Source of the DNA: Candidatus Poribacteria bacterium
GTDB taxonomy: Bacteria > Poribacteria > WGA-4E > WGA-3G
Direction of reading: 5' to 3'
Length of the DNA: 64,000 bases
NCBI GenBank assembly: GCA_958295815.1
Contig: OY282374.1
Location: 2,252,856 to 2,316,855, forward strand
Under the pieces are notes generated by a model. It saw nothing but the letters and a program-made list of their open reading frames with translations, was not told the DNA's origin and did no database searches. Shown here piece after piece: positions 7,880 through 16,270 of the stretch; the first letter of the stretch is position 1; each line of letters begins with the position of its first letter. Both the position numbers and the translations under genes were made by a program.

Positions 7880-10800
7880 ATGAGAACGAAGTTATTTTCA
7901 TTGTTGTTTCTACTTGTTTTTGGAACAGTCCTGTTTTTGCCTAACACATTTGCTCAAGACACTTCGTCCTACAATATGGTCCGAATCGTCTATTTCGTGC
8001 CGCGACAACGTCAACCCCAACCAGACATTGATACCAAACTCGATACGCTCATAAAAACCGTACAAAAGTTTTACGCTGATGAGATGGAACGCCACGGATT
8101 CGGTAGAAAAACTTTTGCGTTTGAAACGGATAGGCGTGGTAATGCTGTAGTCCATCGCGTGAACGGACGTTTTCTTGATGCCTACTATCATCATCATACT
8201 GATCATACGGTCGCTGAGGAAGTTTCTCAACGGTTTGACTTCTCGAAAAATGTTTATCTTATGGTCGTTGATACTGAGAGTGAACATATTGATGGGGCAT
8301 GTGGGAAAGGTGGAGACACTTGGAATAGTGCCGGAGATTGGGGAGGACGCGCATTCATTCCCGCTTCTGGACACTGTTTAGATACGAGTTTTGGTGTTGA
8401 ACTTACCGCACACGAACTCGGGCATGCATTTACTGTGTTCCACGATTTTAGTAGTGATGCCTATCTTATGTCCTATGGAATAGGCAGAAGGGAATTGGGA
8501 CGCTGCACCGCTGAATGGTTAAATGCCAGTCGCTATTTCAATTCGCGTCGAACGCCTCCTAACAACAGTCCAGCGACGCTTAAGATGCTTTCACCTACCC
8601 TATCTCCATCTAATGCTATCCGCTTCCGATTCGAGGTAAGCGATCCTGATGGGCTTCAGTATGCACAATTGCTTACGTTAGCGACTGATGATGGTGAGGC
8701 ACCAGGAGAACCTAAATTAGTTGGTTGTGAAAAATTAGAGGGTAAAAGACAAACTGTTGAGTTTGTTACGACTGAATTAACGACGCAATCTGAGTCTGTA
8801 ACATTCCGAATTGTTGATGGTGCTGGAAATTATCATTGGGAATTCTACCCGATTGATGTGGAGGATTTACTACCTTCACCCCGCGCTGTCTCGATACCGG
8901 ATGTAAATTTAGCAAATGCAGTCCGAGAGACGCTTGGGTTGAGACACCATAGTAAAATCACACAACTGGATATGCTGAAGTTAAGACGACTTTTTGCCGA
9001 CAATCTACAAATCGCAGATCTTAGGGGACTTGAATACGCCAGCAATCTAAAGTACTTATCGCTTAGGAACAATCAGATTAAAAACATCGCTGTCTTTGCT
9101 GAGTTGACGAATTTAGCAAGCGTGTTTCTCTCAACTAATCAAATTAGGGACTTCACGCCAATGACAGGACTAACCAAGTTAGTAGAATTAGATATTTCAG
9201 AGAATCCGAGTGATGACATAAGTCCAATCACAGAATTAACACAGTTACAAAGATTGGATATGCGAGGGTATCGAATTCAAGATTTGACGCCATTTTCCAG
9301 ATTTACAAATCTAACCATTTTAGGGCTTGGGAATAACCTAATTAGGGACCTTACACCTCTTTCAGAATTAATCTATCTGGAGTGGTTAAGCCTTTCGTCC
9401 AATCAGATTAGCGACCTTACACCCCTCGAAAACTTGACGGAACTCCGTGTATTGCAGGTTGCGAATAATCAGGAAATTAGTGATCTCACTCCTCTCGCTA
9501 ATTTTAGGGATTTAACGCACCTGGTTGTTTTGGGTAATCAGGTAAGCGACCTCACCTCTCTCGCCGGGTTAACCAGTTTAGAGACTTTAATTGCCAGTTA
9601 CAATCAAATTCGAGACATCACTCCACTTAGGGGGTTGAAGCAACTGGCAACTTTATGGCTTGAAAATAATCAGATAAGCAACCTCAAACCACTGACACAG
9701 TTATTCAATCTTGATGCGTTAAAAGTCGCACACAATCCAATTGCTGACCTATCACCACTTCAGGTACTACTCAGGCGTAATTCAGGCTTAGAACTTGATA
9801 TCGATCCGACACAGCCTATACCGGTTGTGTTATTCAGCAAAACGGAACTTCCACCAATCTATTGGACCGACACAGAGACAACTGGATTCTATCGTCTTGT
9901 TGATGGACAAAAGACGGTGGAAAATGCTGCTTTGGGCATCCAAGACATAATGGCACTTGCTTTAGATTCTGATGGTAAACTTTATTGGACAGAACAGACA
10001 GATAGCAGACGCGGAAACATAGGTTCTGCTTACCTCAACGGTTCGAATGTCCGAGTTGTTAAGGAGTTATTTAGCCTACCTCGTGACCTAGCAATTGACA
10101 CTGCAAACGGAAAAATATACGCTACAAACGCGAAGGGTAGGATCCAACGGTTCAACGTTAATGGCTCAAACTTTGAAGCCAATTTTATCAAAGGCTTAGA
10201 TGTGCCAAAGCATATCGCCTTGGATGTCGCGGAGAGCAAACTCTACTGGACGGAAGCCGGTGAAAGTATCAGGCGAGCGAACTTTGACGGTTCAGATATC
10301 GAAACACTTCTCACGGATTTGGGAACGCTAGGCGGTATAACTATTGCTACCGATAAACTGTACTGGACGGAACAGACGGGTGAGAAGACCGGTAAAATCC
10401 AACGTGCGAATCTTGATGGTACAGGAGTCCAAACACTTAGATCATTAAGAAATGTCCCACTCGGGATTGCAGTGGACACGGATGATCGGAAACTATATTG
10501 GAGCAACGCCGATGGTAAAATACAGCGCGCAAACCTCAACGGTAATAATGTACAGACGCTTATCGTGGGTTTGGGCAAACCCACAGAACTCGTCTTAGGG
10601 ATTACACCAACTAATGTTCCAATAAGAGATACAAGCGGAATTGACGCACAAGGGCGGATTGTAGGACCTTGGCTCTGGATGATAGCACCAACCCGTGCAG
10701 GACAAGGTGGAGCAGCATCAACAAATGTGGATTCACTCGCTGCGGCGAGTAATGGCAGGGTCACGGAAGCAGGGGTTGCAAGAATTGGCGCAACTGAAGG

Positions 10801-11563
10801 CAGCAGTGTCGGAAATCGAAAATGGACCCTCGCCAGAATTCACAATACAGGTATAAGCAACCCCTTCGGCGTTTCTGGAGAAATTGATAATGTCACCGAT
10901 GTTGTCAATAGGATAGGTTGGGCAAATGGAGATGTCGACCATCATTCTTCTTACGCACTGATTACGCTTGAATCTGCTACTGCTCAGAGGCGGGTCTTAA
11001 TGCGTGTTGGCAGCGACGATTCTATCAAGGTGTGGCTCAACGGTAGAGTTGTCCATAGAAATGCAATTGACCGTGGAAGTGGTGGCTTCCAGGATAGCTT
11101 TCGAGTTAACCTGAAAAAAGGTGATAATCTTCTACTCGTTAAGGTCAGTGAGGCTACTGGGAATTGGAGTATGTTTGTGGGTGTTGATGCTGATGTGAGG
11201 GCTGTTTATAAGAGGCCAGTGCCCGCTGCACCTTCTTTGCAAAACCAACTTGTAGTGGATATACAACCTGAAAATACTACACTCCTTGCGAACTATCCGA
11301 ATCCCTTCAACCCAGAGACTTGGATACCGTATCATCTCGCCAAATCCGCGGATGTAACCCTACACATTTATGCTGCAAACGGCGTATTGGTTCGCACCTT
11401 AGTGTTAGGACATCAGCCCACCGGTATCTATCAAAGTCGGAGCCGTGCGGTGTATTGGGATGGCAGGAATGAATTTGGAGAACCTGTGGCGAGTGGTATC
11501 TATTTCTATACTTTTAGAGCAGGTGATTTTACCGCAACACGGAAGATGTTGATTCGGAAGTAG
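7880..11563 (+). CDS. Large secreted mosaic: metzincin-like protease, LRR, YWTD propeller, sorting-like C-terminus
   Basis: A 1227-aa exported multidomain protein. After a signal peptide (to about residue 26) comes a zinc-protease-like domain with HELGHAFTVFHD at 178 and a downstream LMSYG that could be the Met-turn. Residues ~380-630 are leucine-rich repeats of the internalin type (LxxLxxLxLxxNQIxDLTPL). Residues ~655-915 are YWTD/LDLR-type beta-propeller repeats (KLYWTEQT, KIQRANLDG). Residues ~1030-1110 look like a beta-sandwich binding domain. The last ~95 residues (NYPNPFNPETWIPYHL ... GIYFYTF) are a FlgD-Ig-like domain of the kind used as a type IX-like sorting tail. ATG 7880 has GGAAG upstream and opens the signal peptide; the frame extends to 7838 without support. 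Confidence 0.85.
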   Translation: MRTKLFSLLFLLVFGTVLFLPNTFAQDTSSYNMVRIVYFVPRQRQPQPDIDTKLDTLIKTVQKFYADEMERHGFGRKTFAFETDRRGNAVVHRVNGRFLDAYYHHHTDHTVAEEVSQRFDFSKNVYLMVVDTESEHIDGACGKGGDTWNSAGDWGGRAFIPASGHCLDTSFGVELTAHELGHAFTVFHDFSSDAYLMSYGIGRRELGRCTAEWLNASRYFNSRRTPPNNSPATLKMLSPTLSPSNAIRFRFEVSDPDGLQYAQLLTLATDDGEAPGEPKLVGCEKLEGKRQTVEFVTTELTTQSESVTFRIVDGAGNYHWEFYPIDVEDLLPSPRAVSIPDVNLANAVRETLGLRHHSKITQLDMLKLRRLFADNLQIADLRGLEYASNLKYLSLRNNQIKNIAVFAELTNLASVFLSTNQIRDFTPMTGLTKLVELDISENPSDDISPITELTQLQRLDMRGYRIQDLTPFSRFTNLTILGLGNNLIRDLTPLSELIYLEWLSLSSNQISDLTPLENLTELRVLQVANNQEISDLTPLANFRDLTHLVVLGNQVSDLTSLAGLTSLETLIASYNQIRDITPLRGLKQLATLWLENNQISNLKPLTQLFNLDALKVAHNPIADLSPLQVLLRRNSGLELDIDPTQPIPVVLFSKTELPPIYWTDTETTGFYRLVDGQKTVENAALGIQDIMALALDSDGKLYWTEQTDSRRGNIGSAYLNGSNVRVVKELFSLPRDLAIDTANGKIYATNAKGRIQRFNVNGSNFEANFIKGLDVPKHIALDVAESKLYWTEAGESIRRANFDGSDIETLLTDLGTLGGITIATDKLYWTEQTGEKTGKIQRANLDGTGVQTLRSLRNVPLGIAVDTDDRKLYWSNADGKIQRANLNGNNVQTLIVGLGKPTELVLGITPTNVPIRDTSGIDAQGRIVGPWLWMIAPTRAGQGGAASTNVDSLAAASNGRVTEAGVARIGATEGSSVGNRKWTLARIHNTGISNPFGVSGEIDNVTDVVNRIGWANGDVDHHSSYALITLESATAQRRVLMRVGSDDSIKVWLNGRVVHRNAIDRGSGGFQDSFRVNLKKGDNLLLVKVSEATGNWSMFVGVDADVRAVYKRPVPAAPSLQNQLVVDIQPENTTLLANYPNPFNPETWIPYHLAKSADVTLHIYAANGVLVRTLVLGHQPTGIYQSRSRAVYWDGRNEFGEPVASGIYFYTFRAGDFTATRKMLIRK

Positions 11564-11587
11564 AACTTTCTGTGTGGCGAGGTCCCT

Positions 11588-11599
11588 GTGCCTAGGCAC
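11588..11599. repeat. Perfect 12-bp palindrome between convergent stops
   Basis: GTGCCTAGGCAC is perfectly self-complementary and abuts the stop codon of the minus-strand gene (11600). It may help end transcription from either side, but no T run is present. Confidence 0.45.
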
Positions 11600-12994
11600 C
11601 TAAAACCGCTCAAGATAAATATTGCCCTTATCCTCTTGCATATTGCTCCAGACAACAACCCATTTGCCGTTTTCAATGGATACCACAAACGGAGGGTGGT
11701 GTTCTCCGGTGCTTGTAGAGATAGGGACACCCGTCTCTTCCCACAAAAGTGCACCCGATAGATCAATTTGTTGTCCGTAGATGGCATCTTTACTCTCTTC
11801 ACCAAAATCCTCTCGGTAATCTAACCATGCCACGAAAAACCGACCCTTCTCGGTTCGGACAATGAACGGCTTATCCTGATGACCACCGGCGGTGCAAATT
11901 GGGATACCATCCTTTTCCCATGCGAGAGTTCCGTCCGCACGGACGTGTTGGGCATATAGGTCAGAATAAACATCGCGTTCATCGCGCCATACTGCTATGA
12001 ATCCACCGCTATCATCGCTGACAACCGAGGCATGTTTCTGTATTCCCGTCGCAGTGCATACAGGGATGCCATCTTCCTGCCACATTTTTCTTCCATCAGG
12101 CGTAATCCGCTGCGCGTAAAGCTGGTCATTGATGAAGTTTCTGTACTCTTGCCACAGGACAATGATTCCGCCTTCACCGTCGGCGATCACACGAGGTTCA
12201 CCTTGCATCCCCCTCTTCGGCGAAACAAGGATTGGAGCGTCCCATAACGGTTTAGCATCTAAACTTAAGCGATATGCCATCAGATGCCATTCCTCGTAGC
12301 CGATAACGTCCCACCAAACGATGTAAAACCCGTTGTCTGCATCGCGAACCAGAATCGGGTCGCTCTGCAGCGATTCTGACGGAAAAACCGGGATGCCATT
12401 GACTTCCCACATCGGTTTACCGGTAGCACTGAGTCGTTGGATGTAGAGGTCTTGGAATTCAGAACTGCGGCGTTCATCTTCCCAGACGCAGATAGCACCG
12501 CCTTCTCCATCCCCCATAATTGCTTGGGTGGATTGATCCGCACCATCAACACAGACGGGAATCCCATCAGCTTGCCAGAGTATATCGCCATCCAGATTCA
12601 CCGCTTGTGCATAAATATCCCAATTGCTTCTATCACGTCTGTCGTTCCACACAACAATCGCGTGCTTATCGTATCGGATCATCCGCAGCCGACGTTGATT
12701 TCTATCTGCTTCGCATATTGCCATACCATTAAATTCCCAACGCGTTTTTGAAGCACCATCGACGCGCTGGGCATAGACATCCCAATCCTTGCCAGTGCGA
12801 TAATCCTCCCACATAACAATAACGCCACCTTCCCCATCATTGACAACCCACGGCAGGAATTGTCCATCTACGGCAGTCGTAACTGCAACCTCAGCCGATG
12901 TAGTGTTGCAAAAGAGAGTAACACCCACAGCCAGAAAAAATATTGATCTCGTGAACAGTCTGATTAATCCGTGAAAAGCGTTTTGGGGGTCCAT
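11600..12994 (-). CDS. Exported beta-propeller-like repeat protein
   Basis: A 464-aa protein with a hydrophobic export signal (about residues 14-35). The rest is about eight repeats of ~50-60 aa with the pattern GGxIVxWxDxR...DxYAQR...G...W...GIPVC. Examples are GGVIVMWEDYR, GGAICVWEDER, GGIIVLWQEYR and GGFIAVWRDER. This spacing suggests a seven- or eight-bladed beta-propeller. I do not know a named family, and no enzyme motif is present; it could be a surface or periplasmic binding protein. The gene starts inside the 3' end of sixA (31-bp overlap, different frame), so the two are probably co-transcribed. A weak AAAGGAA lies upstream. Confidence 0.7.
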   Translation of the reverse strand: MDPQNAFHGLIRLFTRSIFFLAVGVTLFCNTTSAEVAVTTAVDGQFLPWVVNDGEGGVIVMWEDYRTGKDWDVYAQRVDGASKTRWEFNGMAICEADRNQRRLRMIRYDKHAIVVWNDRRDRSNWDIYAQAVNLDGDILWQADGIPVCVDGADQSTQAIMGDGEGGAICVWEDERRSSEFQDLYIQRLSATGKPMWEVNGIPVFPSESLQSDPILVRDADNGFYIVWWDVIGYEEWHLMAYRLSLDAKPLWDAPILVSPKRGMQGEPRVIADGEGGIIVLWQEYRNFINDQLYAQRITPDGRKMWQEDGIPVCTATGIQKHASVVSDDSGGFIAVWRDERDVYSDLYAQHVRADGTLAWEKDGIPICTAGGHQDKPFIVRTEKGRFFVAWLDYREDFGEESKDAIYGQQIDLSGALLWEETGVPISTSTGEHHPPFVVSIENGKWVVVWSNMQEDKGNIYLERF

Positions 12995-13461
12995 AAGTTG
13001 ACTAAAGTTCCTTTTGTGTACAAATCAAATGCTTCCCAACTTTCGATAGGAAGCTCAATGTGAGCGAGTGCCGCTGTCGGCATCCGTGTGATGTGTTCTG
13101 TCAGATGGCTCACAAGCTGTTCCATTGTCGGATTATGTCCAATGACCATGACGCGCTGATATTTGTCTGACAGCACTTGTAAAGTTATGAAGTAAGCTCC
13201 TAAAGTCGTATCATAAAGCGCATCTAACTCTTTCACTTTCCCTGTGTATCCGGACGCTTTTGCCACTTTACTCGCTGTTTTCCGTGCGCGCTTTGCCGAT
13301 GAGGTGAGAATCCGGTCAGGAACCAATCCCTCTTGATGCAGGTGTTTCCCCATACGCGGTGCATCTCGGTTACCGCGTCCGTTAAGGGGGCGATCATAAT
13401 CAGAGAGTTCCGGGAAGTTCCAACTGGATTTTGCGTGCCGCATAATGAGAAGGGTTTTCAT
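12964..13461 (-). CDS. sixA: SixA-like phosphohistidine phosphatase
   Basis: A 165-aa histidine phosphatase. The catalytic RHG-type motif is R8-H9-A-K-S in LIMRHAKSSW, followed by DYDRPLNGRGNRDAPRMG, typical of SixA. The second histidine is in VMVIGHNPTMEQL. Family members dephosphorylate phosphohistidine (for example on HPt or PTS proteins) or other phosphate substrates in the cytoplasm. AAGGAG lies 5 bases before the ATG. It is the first gene of a minus-strand pair with the propeller protein. Confidence 0.88.
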   Translation of the reverse strand: MKTLLIMRHAKSSWNFPELSDYDRPLNGRGNRDAPRMGKHLHQEGLVPDRILTSSAKRARKTASKVAKASGYTGKVKELDALYDTTLGAYFITLQVLSDKYQRVMVIGHNPTMEQLVSHLTEHITRMPTAALAHIELPIESWEAFDLYTKGTLVNLWTPKTLFTD

Positions 13462-13562
13462 GGTGGCTCCTTATGTCGCATTCATATTTCTCCCATATCC
13501 TATCACAATGCATTCTGCATGTCAATTAGACCGTCCAATTCTTCTGTAGAAGTGATTTGTAA

Positions 13563-13640
13563 TTCCGACCCCTGACAGCTGATTGCAGACACCCGATAGC
13601 TAATAATCCACAACCCATAACCCATAACCATCTTAAAACA
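13563..13640. repeat. Degenerate TGACAGCTGATTGC-type tract in a 307-bp intergenic gap
   Basis: The gap 13462-13768 holds no gene. It contains a tract of short, imperfectly repeated units (CTGACAGCTGATTGCAGAC, CGATAGCTAATAATCC, then CCATAACCCATAACC), followed by the promoter at 13648. Similar tracts sit at 28622-28710 and 60286-60395. Confidence 0.55.
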
Positions 13641-13647
13641 TTTTCTC

Positions 13648-13676
13648 TTGCATTCTCAAGCTCTATGTGATATTAT
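13648..13676 (+). promoter_or_regulatory. Sigma70-type promoter of the FN3 lipoprotein operon
   Basis: TTGCAT at 13648-13653 and TATTAT at 13671-13676 with a 17-base spacer; TGA precedes the -10 (extended). The coding start follows about 90 bases later. Confidence 0.7.
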
Positions 13677-13768
13677 TTAATGAAACATCTGTCAACGTTT
13701 TTCAAAATATATCCGTTACAGAGTTTAAATAAATCAAATGAAAAACAAACTCTGGAGGATATAGACCA

Positions 13769-14566
13769 ATGTTGCTCAAAATTAACGGAATTCTTACAGC
13801 CCTACTTTTCACAGCCTTATTTACTGGTATCAGCGGATGTTATATTGACACCGATGATACCGATCGTGAACCCCCAGCGATCCCACGCGGTGTCCGAACC
13901 ATCACCGGTGACGAACAGGTCGTCGTTGAATGGTATCCCAATGGGGAGTTCGATTTGGCTGGCTACAGAATATGGCGCGGAAGAGACGACACAAATTTTA
14001 ACGACTTGTTAGTAGAGGTGTCCGAAAATACAACGCACTATACGGATATAGATGTGCAAAACGGGAGAACTTATTACTACGCTGTCTCCGCTTATGACAC
14101 TGAAGGAAATGAGAGCGATCTCAGTCCCGAAAACGCATGGGATACCCCGCGACCAGAAGGACGAAACATAGCACTTGATGATTTCTCCCTTTTTCCAGGA
14201 AGAAGTGGGTTCGATTTCTCGCAACCACATAAGGGGAGTATCCCGTGGGACACACCCGGAACGGATATCTATTTCGGACTTGATACCGAAGTTGGTGTTA
14301 CTTACCTGTATTCAGACAATGATACCGCCATGCAAGATTTAGGGTATCACAAAAACTTCGACGCTGTTGATGTCGTTCCAGAGGTTGGATACACGACCCT
14401 GTTTGTTGAACTGATTGAAGGACATATCTATGCCATCTATACACCTGATGGAAACTTCGCTAAAATTCAGGTGCGTGAGCTTTTTGATGATATCGTCATT
14501 TTTGACTGGGCATACCAGACCGACCCAGAGAATGTCCAATTGGCTCCACCTCTTAATAGACCTTGA
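13769..14566 (+). CDS. Lipoprotein with fibronectin type III domain
   Basis: A 265-aa exported protein. The signal ends in a lipobox-like FTGISGC (Cys about residue 24), so it is probably lipid-anchored. Residues ~32-130 are a fibronectin type III domain (PPAIPRGVRTITGDEQVVVEWYPN ... YYYAVSAYDTEGNESDLS). The remaining C-terminal part is beta-rich (YTTLFVELIEGHIYAIYT) without a family I recognise. GGAGG lies 10 bases before the ATG. It is followed 15 bases later by the membrane protein gene, so the two form an operon under the 13648 promoter. Role: surface adhesion or scaffold, by inference. Confidence 0.78.
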   Translation: MLLKINGILTALLFTALFTGISGCYIDTDDTDREPPAIPRGVRTITGDEQVVVEWYPNGEFDLAGYRIWRGRDDTNFNDLLVEVSENTTHYTDIDVQNGRTYYYAVSAYDTEGNESDLSPENAWDTPRPEGRNIALDDFSLFPGRSGFDFSQPHKGSIPWDTPGTDIYFGLDTEVGVTYLYSDNDTAMQDLGYHKNFDAVDVVPEVGYTTLFVELIEGHIYAIYTPDGNFAKIQVRELFDDIVIFDWAYQTDPENVQLAPPLNRP

Positions 14567-14581
14567 TAAGGAGCGCACTGC

Positions 14582-15244
14582 ATGAAAAAAAATCGAGGGG
14601 TGACGAAAAAGTCGCCCCTATACATAACCCTCCCGTTTTTGCTCTTTCTCATCACTGGATCTATTTCGGGAGTCGCCGATACCTCACAGGATGACACAAA
14701 TAGTTCCACTGCAGAATCTGACGCTGATACTCAGCAGATGTTCCCTCTTCTCCGTAATTACTTGACAGAGGAAATTGAAACGGAACCTGCTTATCCGCTG
14801 TTCCGCTCCCATGCTGAGCGTTACTACCCCGAATTAGATGTCAAAAGGGCAACCCGACTATCGACGTTTATGCCGGGTTTGGGGCAGGCTTACGCCGGTA
14901 ATTATACAAAAGCGACGCTCTTTCTGACCGCTGAATTAGGCACTTTTGCACTCGCTGGTTATAACATCGCACGCGCCCTGCACTACAGGGAGCAAGATGT
15001 TTTTGAAACAGGTTTTCAAGATGCCCGGACTGGTGAATTCTTAACGCCTGAACAGGGACGCACCCGAATGGTGAATCACACCTTTTTCAGTGGTGTGTTT
15101 CTCGCAGCCGGCATAGGATTGCATATCTGGAATATCCTTGATGCTCCCAAAACCGCGGAAGCTTATAATAATCGAAGATTTTCCGTGGAAATGCAACAAA
15201 CGGATAGTGGTGCTCAATCTCTGATGTTTACGCATAGGTTTTAG
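14582..15244 (+). CDS. Membrane protein, DUF5683-like
   Basis: A 220-aa protein with an N-terminal signal or anchor (residues ~13-32), an acidic linker, and a hydrophobic section with STFMPGLGQAYAGNYTKATLFLTAELGTFALAGY. This GxGQxYxGxxxKA pattern is typical of DUF5683-type small envelope proteins of unknown function. A second hydrophobic stretch is FFSGVFLAAGIGLHIWNILDA. AAGGAG precedes the ATG. It lies 15 bases after the FN3 lipoprotein. A 9-bp hairpin spans codons 5-13 (see 14596-14619). Confidence 0.68.
   Translation: MKKNRGVTKKSPLYITLPFLLFLITGSISGVADTSQDDTNSSTAESDADTQQMFPLLRNYLTEEIETEPAYPLFRSHAERYYPELDVKRATRLSTFMPGLGQAYAGNYTKATLFLTAELGTFALAGYNIARALHYREQDVFETGFQDARTGEFLTPEQGRTRMVNHTFFSGVFLAAGIGLHIWNILDAPKTAEAYNNRRFSVEMQQTDSGAQSLMFTHRF
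14596..14619 (+). other. Hairpin inside the first codons of the DUF5683-like gene
   Basis: AGGGGTGAC (14596-14604) pairs with GTCGCCCCT (14611-14619), with one G-T pair and a GAAAAA loop. Being only 14 bases after the ATG, it could hinder ribosome entry; alternatively it is a small repeat that inserted in the gene start. Confidence 0.4.
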
Positions 15245-15378
15245 TATCTCCTATGGCGAGATTGACGGAGTATATTGATGTGAATTGGTAATGCTGAAAA
15301 CGTCTCTTCTTGTAAGAGCGAGTGATTTTCCGCGCCTACTACTTTCGGATTTGGCTAACCCGTCGTGAGGGCAAAGAT

Positions 15379-16146
15379 GTGTGTTATGTAAGGCACCTAA
15401 TCTTCTTATGTTTTTTGCTTGGCACGCTCGCCGTAAATGAAACCATCACGTCTCTTGTTGAGACCGAAAATATCTCTCCACATCCGTTGCGGGTTGGTGA
15501 GAAATTAACCTATAATATTAGTTGGAAAAAGATACCTGCTGGAAAAAGAACGGACTGGATCGTTAAAGAGGAAACGTTGAATGGCGAGTCTGTCTATCAT
15601 ATCAGTTCTGAATCGAAAACCGGTGCACTTTTCAGGTTCTATAGTTTCCAAAATCAGCAGTCGACATATCTAAATCCTTCTACCCTTTCCCCTGTTCGCT
15701 TTCAGAATCAGGTGCAGGATCGAAAATATCGCGCTACCGTCACGATTGATTTCCGAGCGGGTGAGGCAGAATATAAAAAAGTTTCTCGTCGAAATCCGAA
15801 GTCGGATCAAAGAAGTGAGGAAAAGACGCTAACGATGCCAGTCGGCACACAAGACGAATTATCGACTGTCTATTTTCTCCGTTCTAAGCAATTTGCGCTT
15901 GGTAAAACCTATTTCTTTCCAGTTATAGCGAAAGGAAAAGTTCTGAAAGCGACACTTACTGTTGAACGCAAAGAAGTCATTAAAAACAAAGTATTAGGTA
16001 TGGTCAGTACTCTCGTCCTGCGAACCTCAAAAGGTGATCTTTTCTGGATTACGGATGATAAACGTCGACTACCCGTCAAGATGGAAGTAGAAAGCAAATT
16101 TGGGGATTTTAAAGCTACATTAACGAATATTGAGTTTACAAACTGA
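15379..16146 (+). CDS. Secreted DUF3108 protein
   Basis: A 255-aa protein with a signal peptide (HLIFLCFLLGTLAV). The mature part begins LRVGEKLTYNISWKKIPAGK and continues through VYHISSESKTGALF, TVYFLRSKQFALGKTYFFPV and KGDLFWITDDKRRLPVKMEVE. This is the DUF3108 arrangement, a beta-rich periplasmic fold of unknown function often next to envelope genes. I chose GTG 15379, which has GAGGG 7 bases upstream and puts the signal at the very start; a longer frame opens at GTG 15322. Confidence 0.78.
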   Translation: MCYVRHLIFLCFLLGTLAVNETITSLVETENISPHPLRVGEKLTYNISWKKIPAGKRTDWIVKEETLNGESVYHISSESKTGALFRFYSFQNQQSTYLNPSTLSPVRFQNQVQDRKYRATVTIDFRAGEAEYKKVSRRNPKSDQRSEEKTLTMPVGTQDELSTVYFLRSKQFALGKTYFFPVIAKGKVLKATLTVERKEVIKNKVLGMVSTLVLRTSKGDLFWITDDKRRLPVKMEVESKFGDFKATLTNIEFTN

Positions 16147-16181
16147 AACTAATAAAATATTGTAGCCCAGTAGATACCCCA

Positions 16182-16228
16182 ATCGTTACTGGATAGGGTA
16201 GGTCCCCCTACCTCGTCAGTGTAACGAT
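16182..16228. repeat. Two-stem intergenic hairpin upstream of mfd
   Basis: ATCGTTAC (16182-16189) pairs perfectly with GTAACGAT (16221-16228). Inside lies a second stem, GGTAGG/CCTACC. There is no T run. It is either a folded leader of mfd or a mobile palindromic element. Confidence 0.5.
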
Positions 16229-16270
16229 GGTCGTCCAATCTGCTATAAATCAGTAATAAGAATTTTGTAG

